This document shows, one piece after another, positions 38,888-47,520 of a stretch of 64,000 nt of DNA. The position numbers and the translations under genes were made by a program. Source of the DNA: Erysipelotrichales bacterium (GTDB lineage Bacteria > Bacillota_I > Bacilli_A > Erysipelotrichales > Erysipelotrichaceae); NCBI GenBank assembly GCA_910576345.1, contig CAJTIT010000003.1, positions 53,948 through 117,947 of the forward strand. Reading direction: 5' to 3'. Position 1 is the stretch's first letter. Each line of letters begins with the position of its first letter. The notes under the pieces were generated by a model, which saw nothing but the letters and a program-made list of their open reading frames with translations, ran no database searches and was not told the DNA's origin.

Positions 38888-39399
38888 GAATCATCACCTG
38901 CTTGTTCAATAAAATCATCGACATATTGCTTATGTGTCTGTTCGTCGATTTCCTTATTTACCACTTGTTTAGCGGCTTCAAATGCGACATGAACGATCGC
39001 ATCCTTCATTTCTTCACGTGCAGCGCTTTTTTCGCGTTCAATATCTTGATGCGCTTTTGCCTTGATGCTTTCCGCTTCTACCTTAGCGTTTGCCAGAATC
39101 TCTTTTTTCTCTGCCAAGGCATTTGCTTTTGCCTGTTCCATGAGTTCATGCGCTTCGCCTTTGGCATTGGCTAATTGTGTTTCATACTGCGCTTTATATG
39201 CATCACCGGCAGCGCGTTCTTCTTTTCCGGCATCGATATCTGCCTGAATGGCTGCTTTTCTGGCATCGAGATATGCCTGCACCTTATCCCAGAAGAAATG
39301 TTTCGCTATGAGTACGATCAGAAAGGTAGAGATGCACACAATCACAATATCGGTAGCACTCAAACGTAAATAAGCCGTAATGTCAAAATTCAAATCCAT
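38872..39399 (-). CDS. atpF: ATP synthase b subunit
   Basis: I start at the ATG at 39399, eight bases after AAGGAGG. One membrane helix (about 13-32) is followed by a long charged helix rich in Ala, Lys and Glu ('AYLDARKAAIQADIDAGKEERAAGDAYKAQYETQLANAKGEA...'), which forms the peripheral stalk dimer. The C-terminus contacts delta. Normal length at 175 residues. Confidence 0.94.
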   Translation of the reverse strand: MDLNFDITAYLRLSATDIVIVCISTFLIVLIAKHFFWDKVQAYLDARKAAIQADIDAGKEERAAGDAYKAQYETQLANAKGEAHELMEQAKANALAEKKEILANAKVEAESIKAKAHQDIEREKSAAREEMKDAIVHVAFEAAKQVVNKEIDEQTHKQYVDDFIEQAGDDSWQAS

Positions 39400-39441
39400 G
39401 TGCATTTCCTCCTTCCGTTTCTTCTTGTATCATTGATAATC

Positions 39442-40420
<979 letters not shown>

Positions 40421-40421
<1 letters not shown>

Positions 40422-40795
40422 TAATCGTCCTCCTTTCTATGCTTCCATGTATATAGTAGAATGCTGCCTTTATGTAACAGCATTCCTGCCAGTAAGGCGA
40501 AGATATTTGCACCTTGACTGACACTCAACACAAAGACAACCGCATACATAAGGTATCTTCGTGTATAAGAGCGAAATGCATATGCTTTTGCATTCATCGT
40601 GCTGCCATCGATTTTCTCACACAGGGAGACAATCATGGCAAAACCCCAAAGACCACTGAATCCACCTATTAGAATTCCCATAGAAATGGATTTCAAACCG
40701 CTTGGATAAATGACGAATGCCCCTATTGCCACCACTACAATAGCGACAATGGTCATCTTACGTATTTCCAAAGCCATAGTTCTTGTTTCATACAT
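40421..40795 (-). CDS. atpI: ATP synthase I-like membrane protein
   Basis: I start at the ATG at 40795, six bases after AGGGG; another ATG at 40801 abuts that site. About 124 residues with four hydrophobic helices ('MTIVAIVVVAIGAFVIY', 'SISMGILIGGFSGLWGFAMIVSLC', 'YLMYAVVFVLSVSQGANIFALLAGMLLHKGSILLYTW'). The pattern and position before atpB fit AtpI, which helps c-ring assembly and Mg2+ uptake in some bacteria. Confidence 0.75.
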
Positions 40796-40979
40796 GGTCA
40801 TCCCCTGCCTTTTTAATCAACAAATACAGGTTGGAAACGATCGCATAAGCAAGAAAAATAAGCAAAAACAGTGGTGAAGTATGTAAATAACCATCTGCCA
40901 AATTTCCCAGCCATACAAAGAACAAACAGCTCACAAGCATCATCGTCATAAATCGCAGCGCTTGATACACATCTTTCAT
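40788..40979 (-). CDS. AtpZ-like small membrane protein, 63 aa
   Basis: Two hydrophobic helices are joined by '[10 protein letters not shown]', a layout typical of the short ATPase_gene1/AtpZ proteins encoded ahead of atpI. The ATG overlaps the upp stop and its end overlaps atpI, so all three are coupled. AtpZ and AtpI form a Mg2+/Ca2+-related complex in alkaliphilic Bacillus. Family assignment rests on size, topology and position. Confidence 0.6.
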   Translation of the reverse strand: MKDVYQALRFMTMMLVSCLFFVWLGNLADGYLHTSPLFLLIFLAYAIVSNLYLLIKKAGDDHV

Positions 40980-41596
40980 TTTGTGCCAAAAATGCGATCT
41001 CCGGCATCTCCAAGTCCTGGAACAATATAACCCTTTTCATTCAGTTTATCATCCAAAGCAGCCAGATAAATATCCACATCCGGATGTGCCTGTTCTACTG
41101 CCTGCACACCTTCCGGGGCGCCTACCAAACAAATCAAACGAATGTTTTTTGCGCCTTGTTTTTTTACCATATCGATTGCCGCAACAGAACTTCCGCCTGT
41201 CGCCAACATCGGATCGACAATCATCACAATGGCCTCATCCATATGTTTTGGGTATTTTTCAAAATAAACATGCGGTTGTAATGTTTCTTCATCACGATAC
41301 AATCCAACATGTGCAATTTTCACTGTTGGAATCAATGTACAGATACCATTGACCATACCAAGTCCGGCTCTTAAAATCGGTACCAGAATAATTTCTTTTT
41401 CCAATTCATACGTCTTGCATTTCGTTACCGGCGTTTCAATCTCCACTGCTTTCACCGGCAAGTCTCTTGTAATCTCATACGCCATCAATCCGCCAATCTC
41501 ATCCAGATTCTGGCGAAAGTCTTTGGTTCCTGTTTCTTTTTTCCGCATTTGTGTCAATTTATGCGTTAATAGTGGGTGTTTCAGTACATGTAACAT
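40976..41596 (-). CDS. upp: Uracil phosphoribosyltransferase
   Basis: It begins behind AAGGAGAA. All signature pieces are present: '[41 protein letters not shown]', '[11 protein letters not shown]', the PRPP loop '[28 protein letters not shown]' and the uracil-binding C-terminus '[22 protein letters not shown]'. Length 206, normal. It makes UMP from uracil and PRPP. It is the first gene of the atp transcription unit, a common order in Bacillota. Confidence 0.97.
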   Translation of the reverse strand: MLHVLKHPLLTHKLTQMRKKETGTKDFRQNLDEIGGLMAYEITRDLPVKAVEIETPVTKCKTYELEKEIILVPILRAGLGMVNGICTLIPTVKIAHVGLYRDEETLQPHVYFEKYPKHMDEAIVMIVDPMLATGGSSVAAIDMVKKQGAKNIRLICLVGAPEGVQAVEQAHPDVDIYLAALDDKLNEKGYIVPGLGDAGDRIFGTK

Positions 41597-41674
41597 ATTG
41601 ATTCTCCTTGTTCATTCGTTATACAAATGATGCTTATTCCATGAACTGACTGTTCGTCTAATTCATGTGAAACT

Positions 41675-41703
41675 ATTATAACACGACTGATTTTGTTTTT
41701 CAG
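41675..41703 (-). promoter_or_regulatory. Promoter of the upp-atp operon
   Basis: On the minus strand TATAAT (41675-41680) stands 17 bases after CTGAAA (41698-41703). The transcript would begin about 70 bases before upp. The -35 box is weak. Confidence 0.6.
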
Positions 41704-41802
41704 TATTTTCCAGTGTTTTTTATGAAATCCCTTATTTCACATAATTGTGCTTACATTTGACATCAATCTATATTTGATTCTCTAAATTAAGCATTGGAAA
41801 GA

Positions 41803-41833
41803 GAAAAAAACAAGATGGCTAAAAACACCTTGT
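41803..41833 (-). terminator. Terminator of the HAD-phosphatase gene
   Basis: CACCTTGT and ACAAGATG (41826-41833, 41810-41817) pair with one wobble and lead into seven T on the minus strand, two bases after the stop of the HAD gene. Confidence 0.65.
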
Positions 41834-41834
41834 G

Positions 41835-42506
41835 TTATGAAAATATGCCATGGAAATCAAAATCATTGAAATCATGATAAATTCCTAAAAGAAACGGAAA
41901 AGCCTGATAGCGATCGTTATCGTGTTCACTGTTGATCGCGATCACAGCTTTCGCCTTTACATCATGAGCGAAACGGATACCGGAGATGGAATCTTCAAAG
42001 ATTAAACATTCACTTATATCACAGCCGATATTTTTGGCAGCTTGTGTAAACATGCCGCGCTTGTCTTCATATGTGCCATCATCGAATGTGATCGTTTGGG
42101 GATCCATCCATTGATCCAATCGGAAATATTCCACATAGAAATCAATGTTTGCCTTGATGGATGCGGATGCGATCGTCATCGGTATGTGATTTGCCTTTAA
42201 AAAATCAAATAACTTTTCTGCGCCGGGCGCTAGATTGGATGTTTCCGGGTGTTGCCTGCATAATTCCCGATACATCGCTTCTTTTTTTTCAGAAAGTTGC
42301 TTGTTTTCTTCTCTTGTCAAAGGTCGATCAGCGAACGCATCAATAATGGTTTCATTATTTTTACCAAGGAAATGTTGTTGTATTTCTTCATCGCTTAGAT
42401 GGAGTGACCATTGTGTTTCTGCGATTTGTTTCCATACTTGTTTATGATATTGCGTATCAAAAAACAGGGTGCCGTTAAAATCAAATATTACTCCATGATA
42501 GTTCAT
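41835..42506 (-). CDS. HAD-superfamily phosphatase / phosphoglucomutase-like, 223 aa
   Basis: The ATG at 42506 follows AAGGAGA; longer forms lack a ribosome site. HAD motif I reads 'IFDFNGTLF', motif II 'MTIASAS', with a Lys near 'EDKRGMFTQAAKNIG' and motif III/IV 'CLIFEDSISGIRFAHDVKAKAVIAIN'. The cap 'LGKNNETIIDAF' is helical as in beta-phosphoglucomutases. The second acid of motif I (D-x-D) is Asn here, as in a subgroup of HAD proteins. Substrate unknown. The small gene upstream is probably cotranscribed. Confidence 0.85.
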   Translation of the reverse strand: MNYHGVIFDFNGTLFFDTQYHKQVWKQIAETQWSLHLSDEEIQQHFLGKNNETIIDAFADRPLTREENKQLSEKKEAMYRELCRQHPETSNLAPGAEKLFDFLKANHIPMTIASASIKANIDFYVEYFRLDQWMDPQTITFDDGTYEDKRGMFTQAAKNIGCDISECLIFEDSISGIRFAHDVKAKAVIAINSEHDNDRYQAFPFLLGIYHDFNDFDFHGIFS

Positions 42507-42519
42507 AACTATAATCTCC

Positions 42520-42660
42520 TTATTCATCCCGATTTGGAAATGTCGTTTCATATAATGCCTGTAATTCTTCTTCTTTCATTTCTTTTAAATGTTCTTCATC
42601 GTACAATGGATACCCCATTGCCTGATAGAATGCGGCCAATTCAATAATTCGCTCGTCCAT
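42520..42660 (-). CDS. Small acidic protein, 46 aa, unknown
   Basis: The ATG at 42660 follows GGAAGG; a longer upstream extension is hydrophobic and has no ribosome site. The product is helical and acidic ('IELAAFYQAMGYPLYDEEHLKEMKEEELQALYETTF'). It ends 13 bases before the HAD start, suggesting cotranscription. No family recognised. Confidence 0.55.
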   Translation of the reverse strand: MDERIIELAAFYQAMGYPLYDEEHLKEMKEEELQALYETTFPNRDE

Positions 42661-42783
42661 GATAACGCCTTCCTTCATTTGCAATATCATAGCACAATAA
42701 CAGATGAAATCAATGCATCTCATAAAAATAATTATAATATTCACATTTTGAATATTATAGATTTCATATTATAAATTTTTTAT

Positions 42784-42812
42784 TTGACTTTATATTATGA
42801 AAATATTACAAT
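42784..42812 (+). promoter_or_regulatory. Promoter of candidate small RNA
   Basis: TTGACT (42784-42789) and TACAAT (42807-42812) are separated by exactly 17 bases on the plus strand, with an AT-rich upstream region. Transcription would start near 42818, at the base of a large hairpin. Confidence 0.8.
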
Positions 42813-42816
42813 ATGG

Positions 42817-42906
42817 GCGCAGCAGTTGACTGTCTAATCGTCATTTCCCCCACCCATTTTTAGACATCGGACAGTAACTCCCAAGTTTCAACTGTTGCGT
42901 TTTTTT
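42817..42906 (+). ncRNA. Candidate small regulatory RNA, about 90 nt, C-rich loop
   Basis: A closed unit of promoter, structured body and terminator. The outer stem pairs 42818-42829 with 42888-42899 (12 bp, one wobble) and runs straight into seven T. The inner stem pairs 42829-42837 with 42860-42875 in part (GTCTAA/TTAGAC and ACTGTC/GACAGT are both possible). The apical loop contains TTTCCCCCACCC. A second small loop, CCCA, is closed by AACT/AGTT (42876-42887). There is no reading frame. C-rich single strands of this sort pair with ribosome sites in Gram-positive small RNAs. It is not a 6S, SRP or tmRNA by length and motif. Confidence 0.65.
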
Positions 42907-42907
42907 A

Positions 42908-43491
42908 TTTTCAATTTTACTTTTGCGATTTATATGAAAAAGTAAAAAACGCTCATCCTTATTATATATAAAGAAAAAGCGTTTTATGATAGAAACCTAT
43001 TTTTTTAAGAATTCATATTTTTATTATTACCCGGGGAATATAAATAATAATGAAATGAATGTATCATTCAGCTATGCCATAATTTTTTATCATCGCTTGG
43101 ATTCCCGTTTGATAAAGAAAATCTTGGTTCTAACACGTATATTCATCAAAGCACTTTATTCCCTTTAAACTGTGACTCTTTAACTCAACTGTCGCTTGTA
43201 TTTTATCGGATGTTAGATAGAAACCGGATCTAAAACACACTGATTTGGAAGAAACCTGAGTATATCTACTTTCATATTGTTTCCATGGTATAATTTTGAA
43301 ACATGCACACTCTTCCTGTGTCATCGTATATGTTACAAACACTCATTCAATCACACATAAGGAGGATGAAAGTAACTTTCTGTTTCATCAATCAAGAAGA
43401 AATCCGTGTATATTTATGAAAACATAAGGTACAATCCGGTTGTTTCCGATAGCTTTACAAAGCTGTTTTTTACAAGTCAGCCGTCCTTACT
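42908..43491. other. Long gene-free stretch with hairpins
   Basis: There is no convincing gene. AAAACGCT/AGCGTTTT pairs near 42937-42986. A motif TTATTATTACCCGGGGAA near 43020-43037 recurs with one change near 31913-31929. A TATAAT near 43290, a small ACAC-TCTTCCT-GTGT hairpin near 43307-43321 and an AGGAGG followed directly by a 17-codon frame (43367) precede a terminator AGCTTT/AAAGCT with six T at 43451-43470. This could be another small RNA or leader. Confidence 0.4.
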
Positions 43492-44463
43492 TTAATACCA
43501 ATCATGTTTTTCATTTCGGTCAAGAGCGTTAATACGATCCATTTCGTTCTCATTCAGAATGAAATGATAAAGCTCTGTATTTTCCTTTATATGGTTGGGG
43601 TTGCTCGATCCCGGAATGACTACAACACCTTTTTGCAAATTCCAACGCAGAATTACTTGTGCAGAAGAAACGTCATGTGCTTTCGCAATTTCTGAGATTA
43701 CTGTGTCTTCAAGTAGCTCAACGCTATGCCCTCTGCCACCAAGCGGATACCATCCTTGCACTACAATTCCCTTTTCCTGAATAAACGGAATCACATCATT
43801 TTCCTGATAATAGGGATGAATCTCATTCTGAACAAGCGCAGGAGTAATATTCACTCGTGGCAGAAAGTCTGTTAATTCCTCTACATACCAGTTGGAAAGA
43901 CCAATAGAGCGTATTTTGCCGTTTTTTACAAACTGTTCCATCGCTTTATATGCTTTTACATCGTTTTTGTCGTGATGATGTAAGAGCATCATATCAACAT
44001 AGCCAATATTAAGGCGATTCAGGCAATTCTGAATTGAGCTTTCAGGATTGGCCATTTCACTGCCCGGATAGATTTTTGTAATAACGAAAACATCTTCTCT
44101 TTTTACAATACCTTCACCGATTGCTTCTCGGATTGCCTGTCCAACTTCTTCCTCATTTCCATAAGCGGAAGCCGTATCAATCAAACGAACTCCATTTTTC
44201 AAAGCAGATTTGACCGATCTCACACATACATCACCATGTAAGCTGTATGTTCCTAATCCATTGATTGGCATTTTATAACCGCTGTTCAATGTTACAGTAT
44301 GGTTTTCAAAACCAAAAGACACGACGTTGTTCTCTTTATTTGTATCAACTTTAGGATTATAGTCTATGGATGTATCTGTTTCCATTTCTTTCATGTCATT
44401 TCCGCAGGCAGCAAGACCCAATAGAAAAATAAAAGAAAATAGAAATGCCTGTATTTTTTTCAT
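43492..44463 (-). CDS. Aldo/keto reductase with lipoprotein signal, 323 aa
   Basis: The first 20 residues are a lipoprotein signal ending in 'LLGLAAC', followed by a polar linker. The aldo/keto reductase domain runs from about residue 50 to the end: 'LIDTASAYGNEEEVGQAI' with catalytic Asp and Tyr, 'VITKIYP' with Lys, 'DMMLLHHHDK' with His, and 'SIGLSNWYVEEL', 'PALVQNEIHPYYQ' and 'VVVIPGSSNPNHIKEN' for NADP binding. Known enzymes of this family are cytosolic, so export is unusual because the cofactor is not expected outside. The ATG overlaps the upstream flavodoxin-like pseudogene in ATGA. Confidence 0.85.
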   Translation of the reverse strand: MKKIQAFLFSFIFLLGLAACGNDMKEMETDTSIDYNPKVDTNKENNVVSFGFENHTVTLNSGYKMPINGLGTYSLHGDVCVRSVKSALKNGVRLIDTASAYGNEEEVGQAIREAIGEGIVKREDVFVITKIYPGSEMANPESSIQNCLNRLNIGYVDMMLLHHHDKNDVKAYKAMEQFVKNGKIRSIGLSNWYVEELTDFLPRVNITPALVQNEIHPYYQENDVIPFIQEKGIVVQGWYPLGGRGHSVELLEDTVISEIAKAHDVSSAQVILRWNLQKGVVVIPGSSNPNHIKENTELYHFILNENEMDRINALDRNEKHDWY

Positions 44464-45040
44464 GATCGTTCCTCCTGCTCAATCTTTTTCAGAAGCCAAA
44501 CCATATTTTCTGCAAGATTATCTATATTGGCGATTCCTTCTTTATCTTTCAAGACATCACCAGGCAACTCCCCATAAGCCATATTCCAATATGAACTTCC
44601 TACAACAAACATCTCTTGACTTAGGAAAAAATGATGCATTGCATCAAGTGTACACAGCGCGCCTCCCCGACGAACGGATGCAATAGAAACGCCGATTTTG
44701 TGTTTCATCAACCCTGGATTCATATCGCAAACAACGGCTGCGCGTTCTAAAAAGGCTTGCATATTTGCCGATATGTTTGCGACATAAACCGATGAGCCAA
44801 GAATAATATCATTTGCATTTTCATTTTTTCAAACGTTTCTGCAAATTGATCTTTTTTATGAATACAATTTTCTTTACCGCCGCAAGCAAAGCACGCTTTA
44901 CACGGTTCGATAATGTTGCCTTCAAATCGAACGGATTCGCTATCAATCCCTGCGGCATTTAATTTATCAAATATACGGCTGATAAGAATATCGGTGTTTC
45001 CGTTTTTTCTTGCGCTGCCGTTAATTGCCAAAACTTTCAT
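44460..45040 (-). pseudogene. Flavodoxin-family NAD(P)H-dependent reductase, frameshifted
   Basis: The N-terminal half (to about 44825) reads 'VLAINGSARKNGNTDILISRIFDKL...IEPCKACFACGGKENC', an iron-sulfur-flavoprotein-like FMN fold. One base is missing in an A-run near 44828, after which 'NANDIILGSSVYVANISANMQAFLERAAVV' and the rest of the domain continue in another frame to 44460. Restoring one A gives a full protein of about 193 residues. It may be a real lesion, a slippage site or a sequencing error. Confidence 0.8.
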
Positions 45041-45239
45041 TCTGCATCCTCCGATCTATCCACTTTCATTAGAATCATCTCCATGCATCCAAAACATGCA
45101 ACTTTCGCATTGTCGCATATCCATCCGTCACTATAAACAAGCATTGTGTTTTTAACATATTGTGAAAGTTCCCTAAAGCAGCGTTTTGTAAGATTATTAT
45201 ACTAACATAATTTTATCTCCCTTTTTTATGAACTATGAA
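45041..45239. other. Short gap between two flavodoxin-like genes
   Basis: No gene is seen. GGAGG precedes the downstream ATG. A TATAAT-like TAGTATAAT near 45196-45206 on the minus strand may start transcription of the flavodoxin/AKR pair. Confidence 0.35.
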
Positions 45240-45766
45240 TTAAAGCGAAGCGCCGAATTTTTTAAGTTCATCTAATTTAGCTGTCGAAGCGTTCTTTGAA
45301 CATGAGATGTAAACACCCCCATATCTTCAAGTCCAAGATAGTCAAGGAAATCCCCCCGATAAGAAAACATTGCTCCCTCATACATATTCCCATCGCCTGA
45401 ACTTAAAATCATAGAGACTTTTTTTAGATTTTTCGGTTTTTTCGGATATGCGACAGAATAAAATCTGTCCAGTACACATTTAAGTTGCCCTGATAAACCA
45501 TGATAATAAATCGGAGAAGCAATCACAAGCATTTCCGCTTCTTCAAGCAAATCATAAATACTTTGCATATCATCTTTTTGAATACAACTACCATTTCCTT
45601 TGGTATGGCAATACTCGCAAGCAAGACAGCCTGCAATTTTCAAATGGCAAACATCCGCCACATCTACTCGATGTCCGACAGTTTCTGCACCGAATCGAAA
45701 TGCTTCAATCATTTGTTTGGTATGCCCCTTAAAACGGGGACTTCCGTTTAACACAAGAATTCTCAT
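45240..45766 (-). pseudogene. Second flavodoxin-family reductase, 3' frameshift
   Basis: The frame encodes 'ILVLNGSPRFKGHTKQMIEAFRFGAE', 'IAGCLACEYCHTKGNGSC' and 'AEMLVIASPIYYHGLSGQLKCVLDRFYSV', a typical NADPH-dependent FMN reductase-like protein. Near 45295 the frame shifts: the written product ends in 'RTLRQLN', whereas the next frame gives 'SKNASTAKLDELKKFGASL' and a stop at 45240, the family's normal helical end. Only about 17 residues are altered, so some function may remain. Confidence 0.7.
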
Positions 45767-45789
45767 AACGTTTACCTCCGAATTTGACC

Positions 45790-46064
45790 CATTCTACCTC
45801 TCTATTCTTGAATTTTCATTGATTTCATAAGCAATAGATTCCATCCACTCATTGGTGGTATCTTCACCCAGACATTCAACCGCCTAATGACGGAGCCAAC
45901 AATCTGATTTAGCGCCATGCAAATGCTTTACGCCGGTTAATATCTTTACCACATCCAAAATGAGCAATGTATATGCCGGTTATTTCGGCAATCAGGTACA
46001 AGAGTTACATACGCAATCATCACAGATACGTTTCCATAACTATATTCTTCTTTGTGATAAACAT
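45790..46064 (-). pseudogene. Cupin-domain protein remnant
   Basis: Scattered minus-strand pieces in different frames match a cupin of the kind often fused to or next to carboxymuconolactone decarboxylase-like proteins. 'YVTLVPDCRNNRHIH' (near 45990-46025) is the first metal motif, 'TGVKHLHGAKSDCWL' (near 45905-45950) the second, and 'GEDTTNEWMESIAYEINE' (near 45815-45870) the tail. The middle is missing and frames are broken, so the gene is dead. Confidence 0.6.
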
Positions 46065-46069
46065 TTCTG

Positions 46070-46884
46070 TCACTTCATATTTTTCAGAAAGAAATCCGCC
46101 ATTTTGTCAAACGGAATAATATCTGTCTGATCATATAAGTCTGTGTGGCTGGCTCTCGGAATAAGCAAAAGTTCTTTATTGTCCTGATACTTGTTTCCAT
46201 CAATCATATGAGCATAAGCGTCTTTGCCAAAATAACAAGAATGCGCCTTATCTCCATGAAGAATCATAACTGCACTACGAATTTCATTGCTATAGTGAAA
46301 AAGCGGCGTATTCATAAAGGACTGACAACCAATCACATTCCATCCACCATTAGAATTTAAGGAACGGGGATGAAACCCACGCTTTGTTTTATAATAAGCG
46401 TGATAGTCTTTAAAATACCATGGCGCATCCTCCGGCATCGGATCACTGACTCCGCCGCCAAGTGCATAGAAGCCGTTTTTATAATCCTTTAGACGCTGCT
46501 CATTCATCACCTTGCGCTTCTTGTAGCGAGCTTCCTCACTGTCTTCGCTGTCAAAATATCCATTGGCATTGACACGACTCATATCATACATCGTAGACGC
46601 AATGGTAGCTTTGATTCTGGTATCAAGCGCCGCTGTATTGAGCGCCATGCCACCCCAACCACAAATGCCGATAATGCCAATTTTGTTTGGATCAACTGCT
46701 TCCTGTAATGAAAGAAAATCCACCGCTGCCATGAAATCCTCCGTATTGATATCGAAAGAAGCCATATAACGAGGCTCTCCGCCACTTTCCCCTGTGAAGG
46801 ATGGATCAAATGCAATCGTCAGGAAACCTCTCTTTGCCATTGTCTGTGCATATAAACCTGCCGCTTGCTCCTTGACTGCCCCTT
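46070..46884 (-). pseudogene. Alpha/beta hydrolase, 5' end deleted
   Basis: The remaining protein starts in mid-domain: 'GAVKEQAAGLYAQTMAKRGFLTIAFDPSFTGESGGEPRYMASFDINTEDF', then the nucleophile elbow region 'IGIIGICGWGGMALNTAALDTR' (a Cys at the usual Ser position, as in dienelactone-hydrolase-like proteins) and 'AVMILHGDKAHSCYFGKDAYAHM' and 'PRASHTDLYDQ' with acid and His. The usual first 60-70 residues, and the promoter, are missing; the frame is closed by a stop just before 'GAVKEQ'. An internal ATG at 46840 might still be used, but no ribosome site precedes it. Confidence 0.75.
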
Positions 46885-47388
46885 ACCAGCGGCAATACCG
46901 AACAAGTGGCAGAACGTTTGGATCGTGGACTGATTGACTTTGCAGTAATTGCAGAACCACCGAATTTGGATCGATACAATTACATTGAAATTCCCGGAAC
47001 CGATACATGGGGATTGATTATGAGGAAAGAACATCCGTTGACAATAAAGAAAGAAATATCCTTTGACGATCTGATCGGTCTTGATCTTATCTGCTCTAAG
47101 CAGGGTATGAAATTTGACATTTCAAGATGGTGTCAAGAAAAAACAGATCAGTTAAATCTGAGTGGCACATTGAATCTTTGCTATAACGGAAGCGTGTTTG
47201 TAAAAGAAGGGCTTGGCTGTATGCTTGGATTTGAGCACTTAGTCAACACGGGTGACGACAGTCCTCTTTGCTTTCGTCCGTTGACTCCTCGCCTTGAAAC
47301 GAAAATGTACATCATTTGGAAAAAATATCAAATATTCACACCAATTGCAGAATTACTTATAGATGAATTAAAAAACAGATTTCATTAA
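46880..47388 (+). pseudogene. LysR-family regulator, N-terminal half deleted
   Basis: The plus-strand frame begins with 'LTSGNTEQVAERLDRGLIDFAVIAEPPNLDRYNYIEIP', which is the middle of a LysR effector-binding domain, and continues normally ('DTWGLIMRKEHPLTIKKEISFDDLIGLDLICSKQG') to its end. The DNA-binding helix-turn-helix and the first 90 or so residues are absent. The junction with the truncated hydrolase lies at about 46880-46886, so one deletion removed the shared promoter and both 5' ends. Confidence 0.8.
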
Positions 47389-47398
47389 GTATGTAACA

Positions 47399-47422
47399 CC
47401 TGCCTTTTAAGGCGGATTTTTT
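47399..47422 (+). terminator. Terminator after the LysR remnant
   Basis: GCCTTTTAAGGC (47402-47413) flanked by a further CC/GG pair is followed by six T on the plus strand, 11 bases after the LysR stop. Confidence 0.6.
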
Positions 47423-47520
47423 ACATTGTACAACATCTTTCCAAAGTTTCATTCCCAATCAGTTTGAAACAAAAATTTGCATCGTATATGAAAAGACAGA
47501 GTATTCACCCTGTCCTTTGT

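Noticed and set aside
43130..43342. Minus-strand frame of 70 codons
   Set aside because: No ribosome site, odd composition, and it covers a region with promoter-like signals on the other strand.
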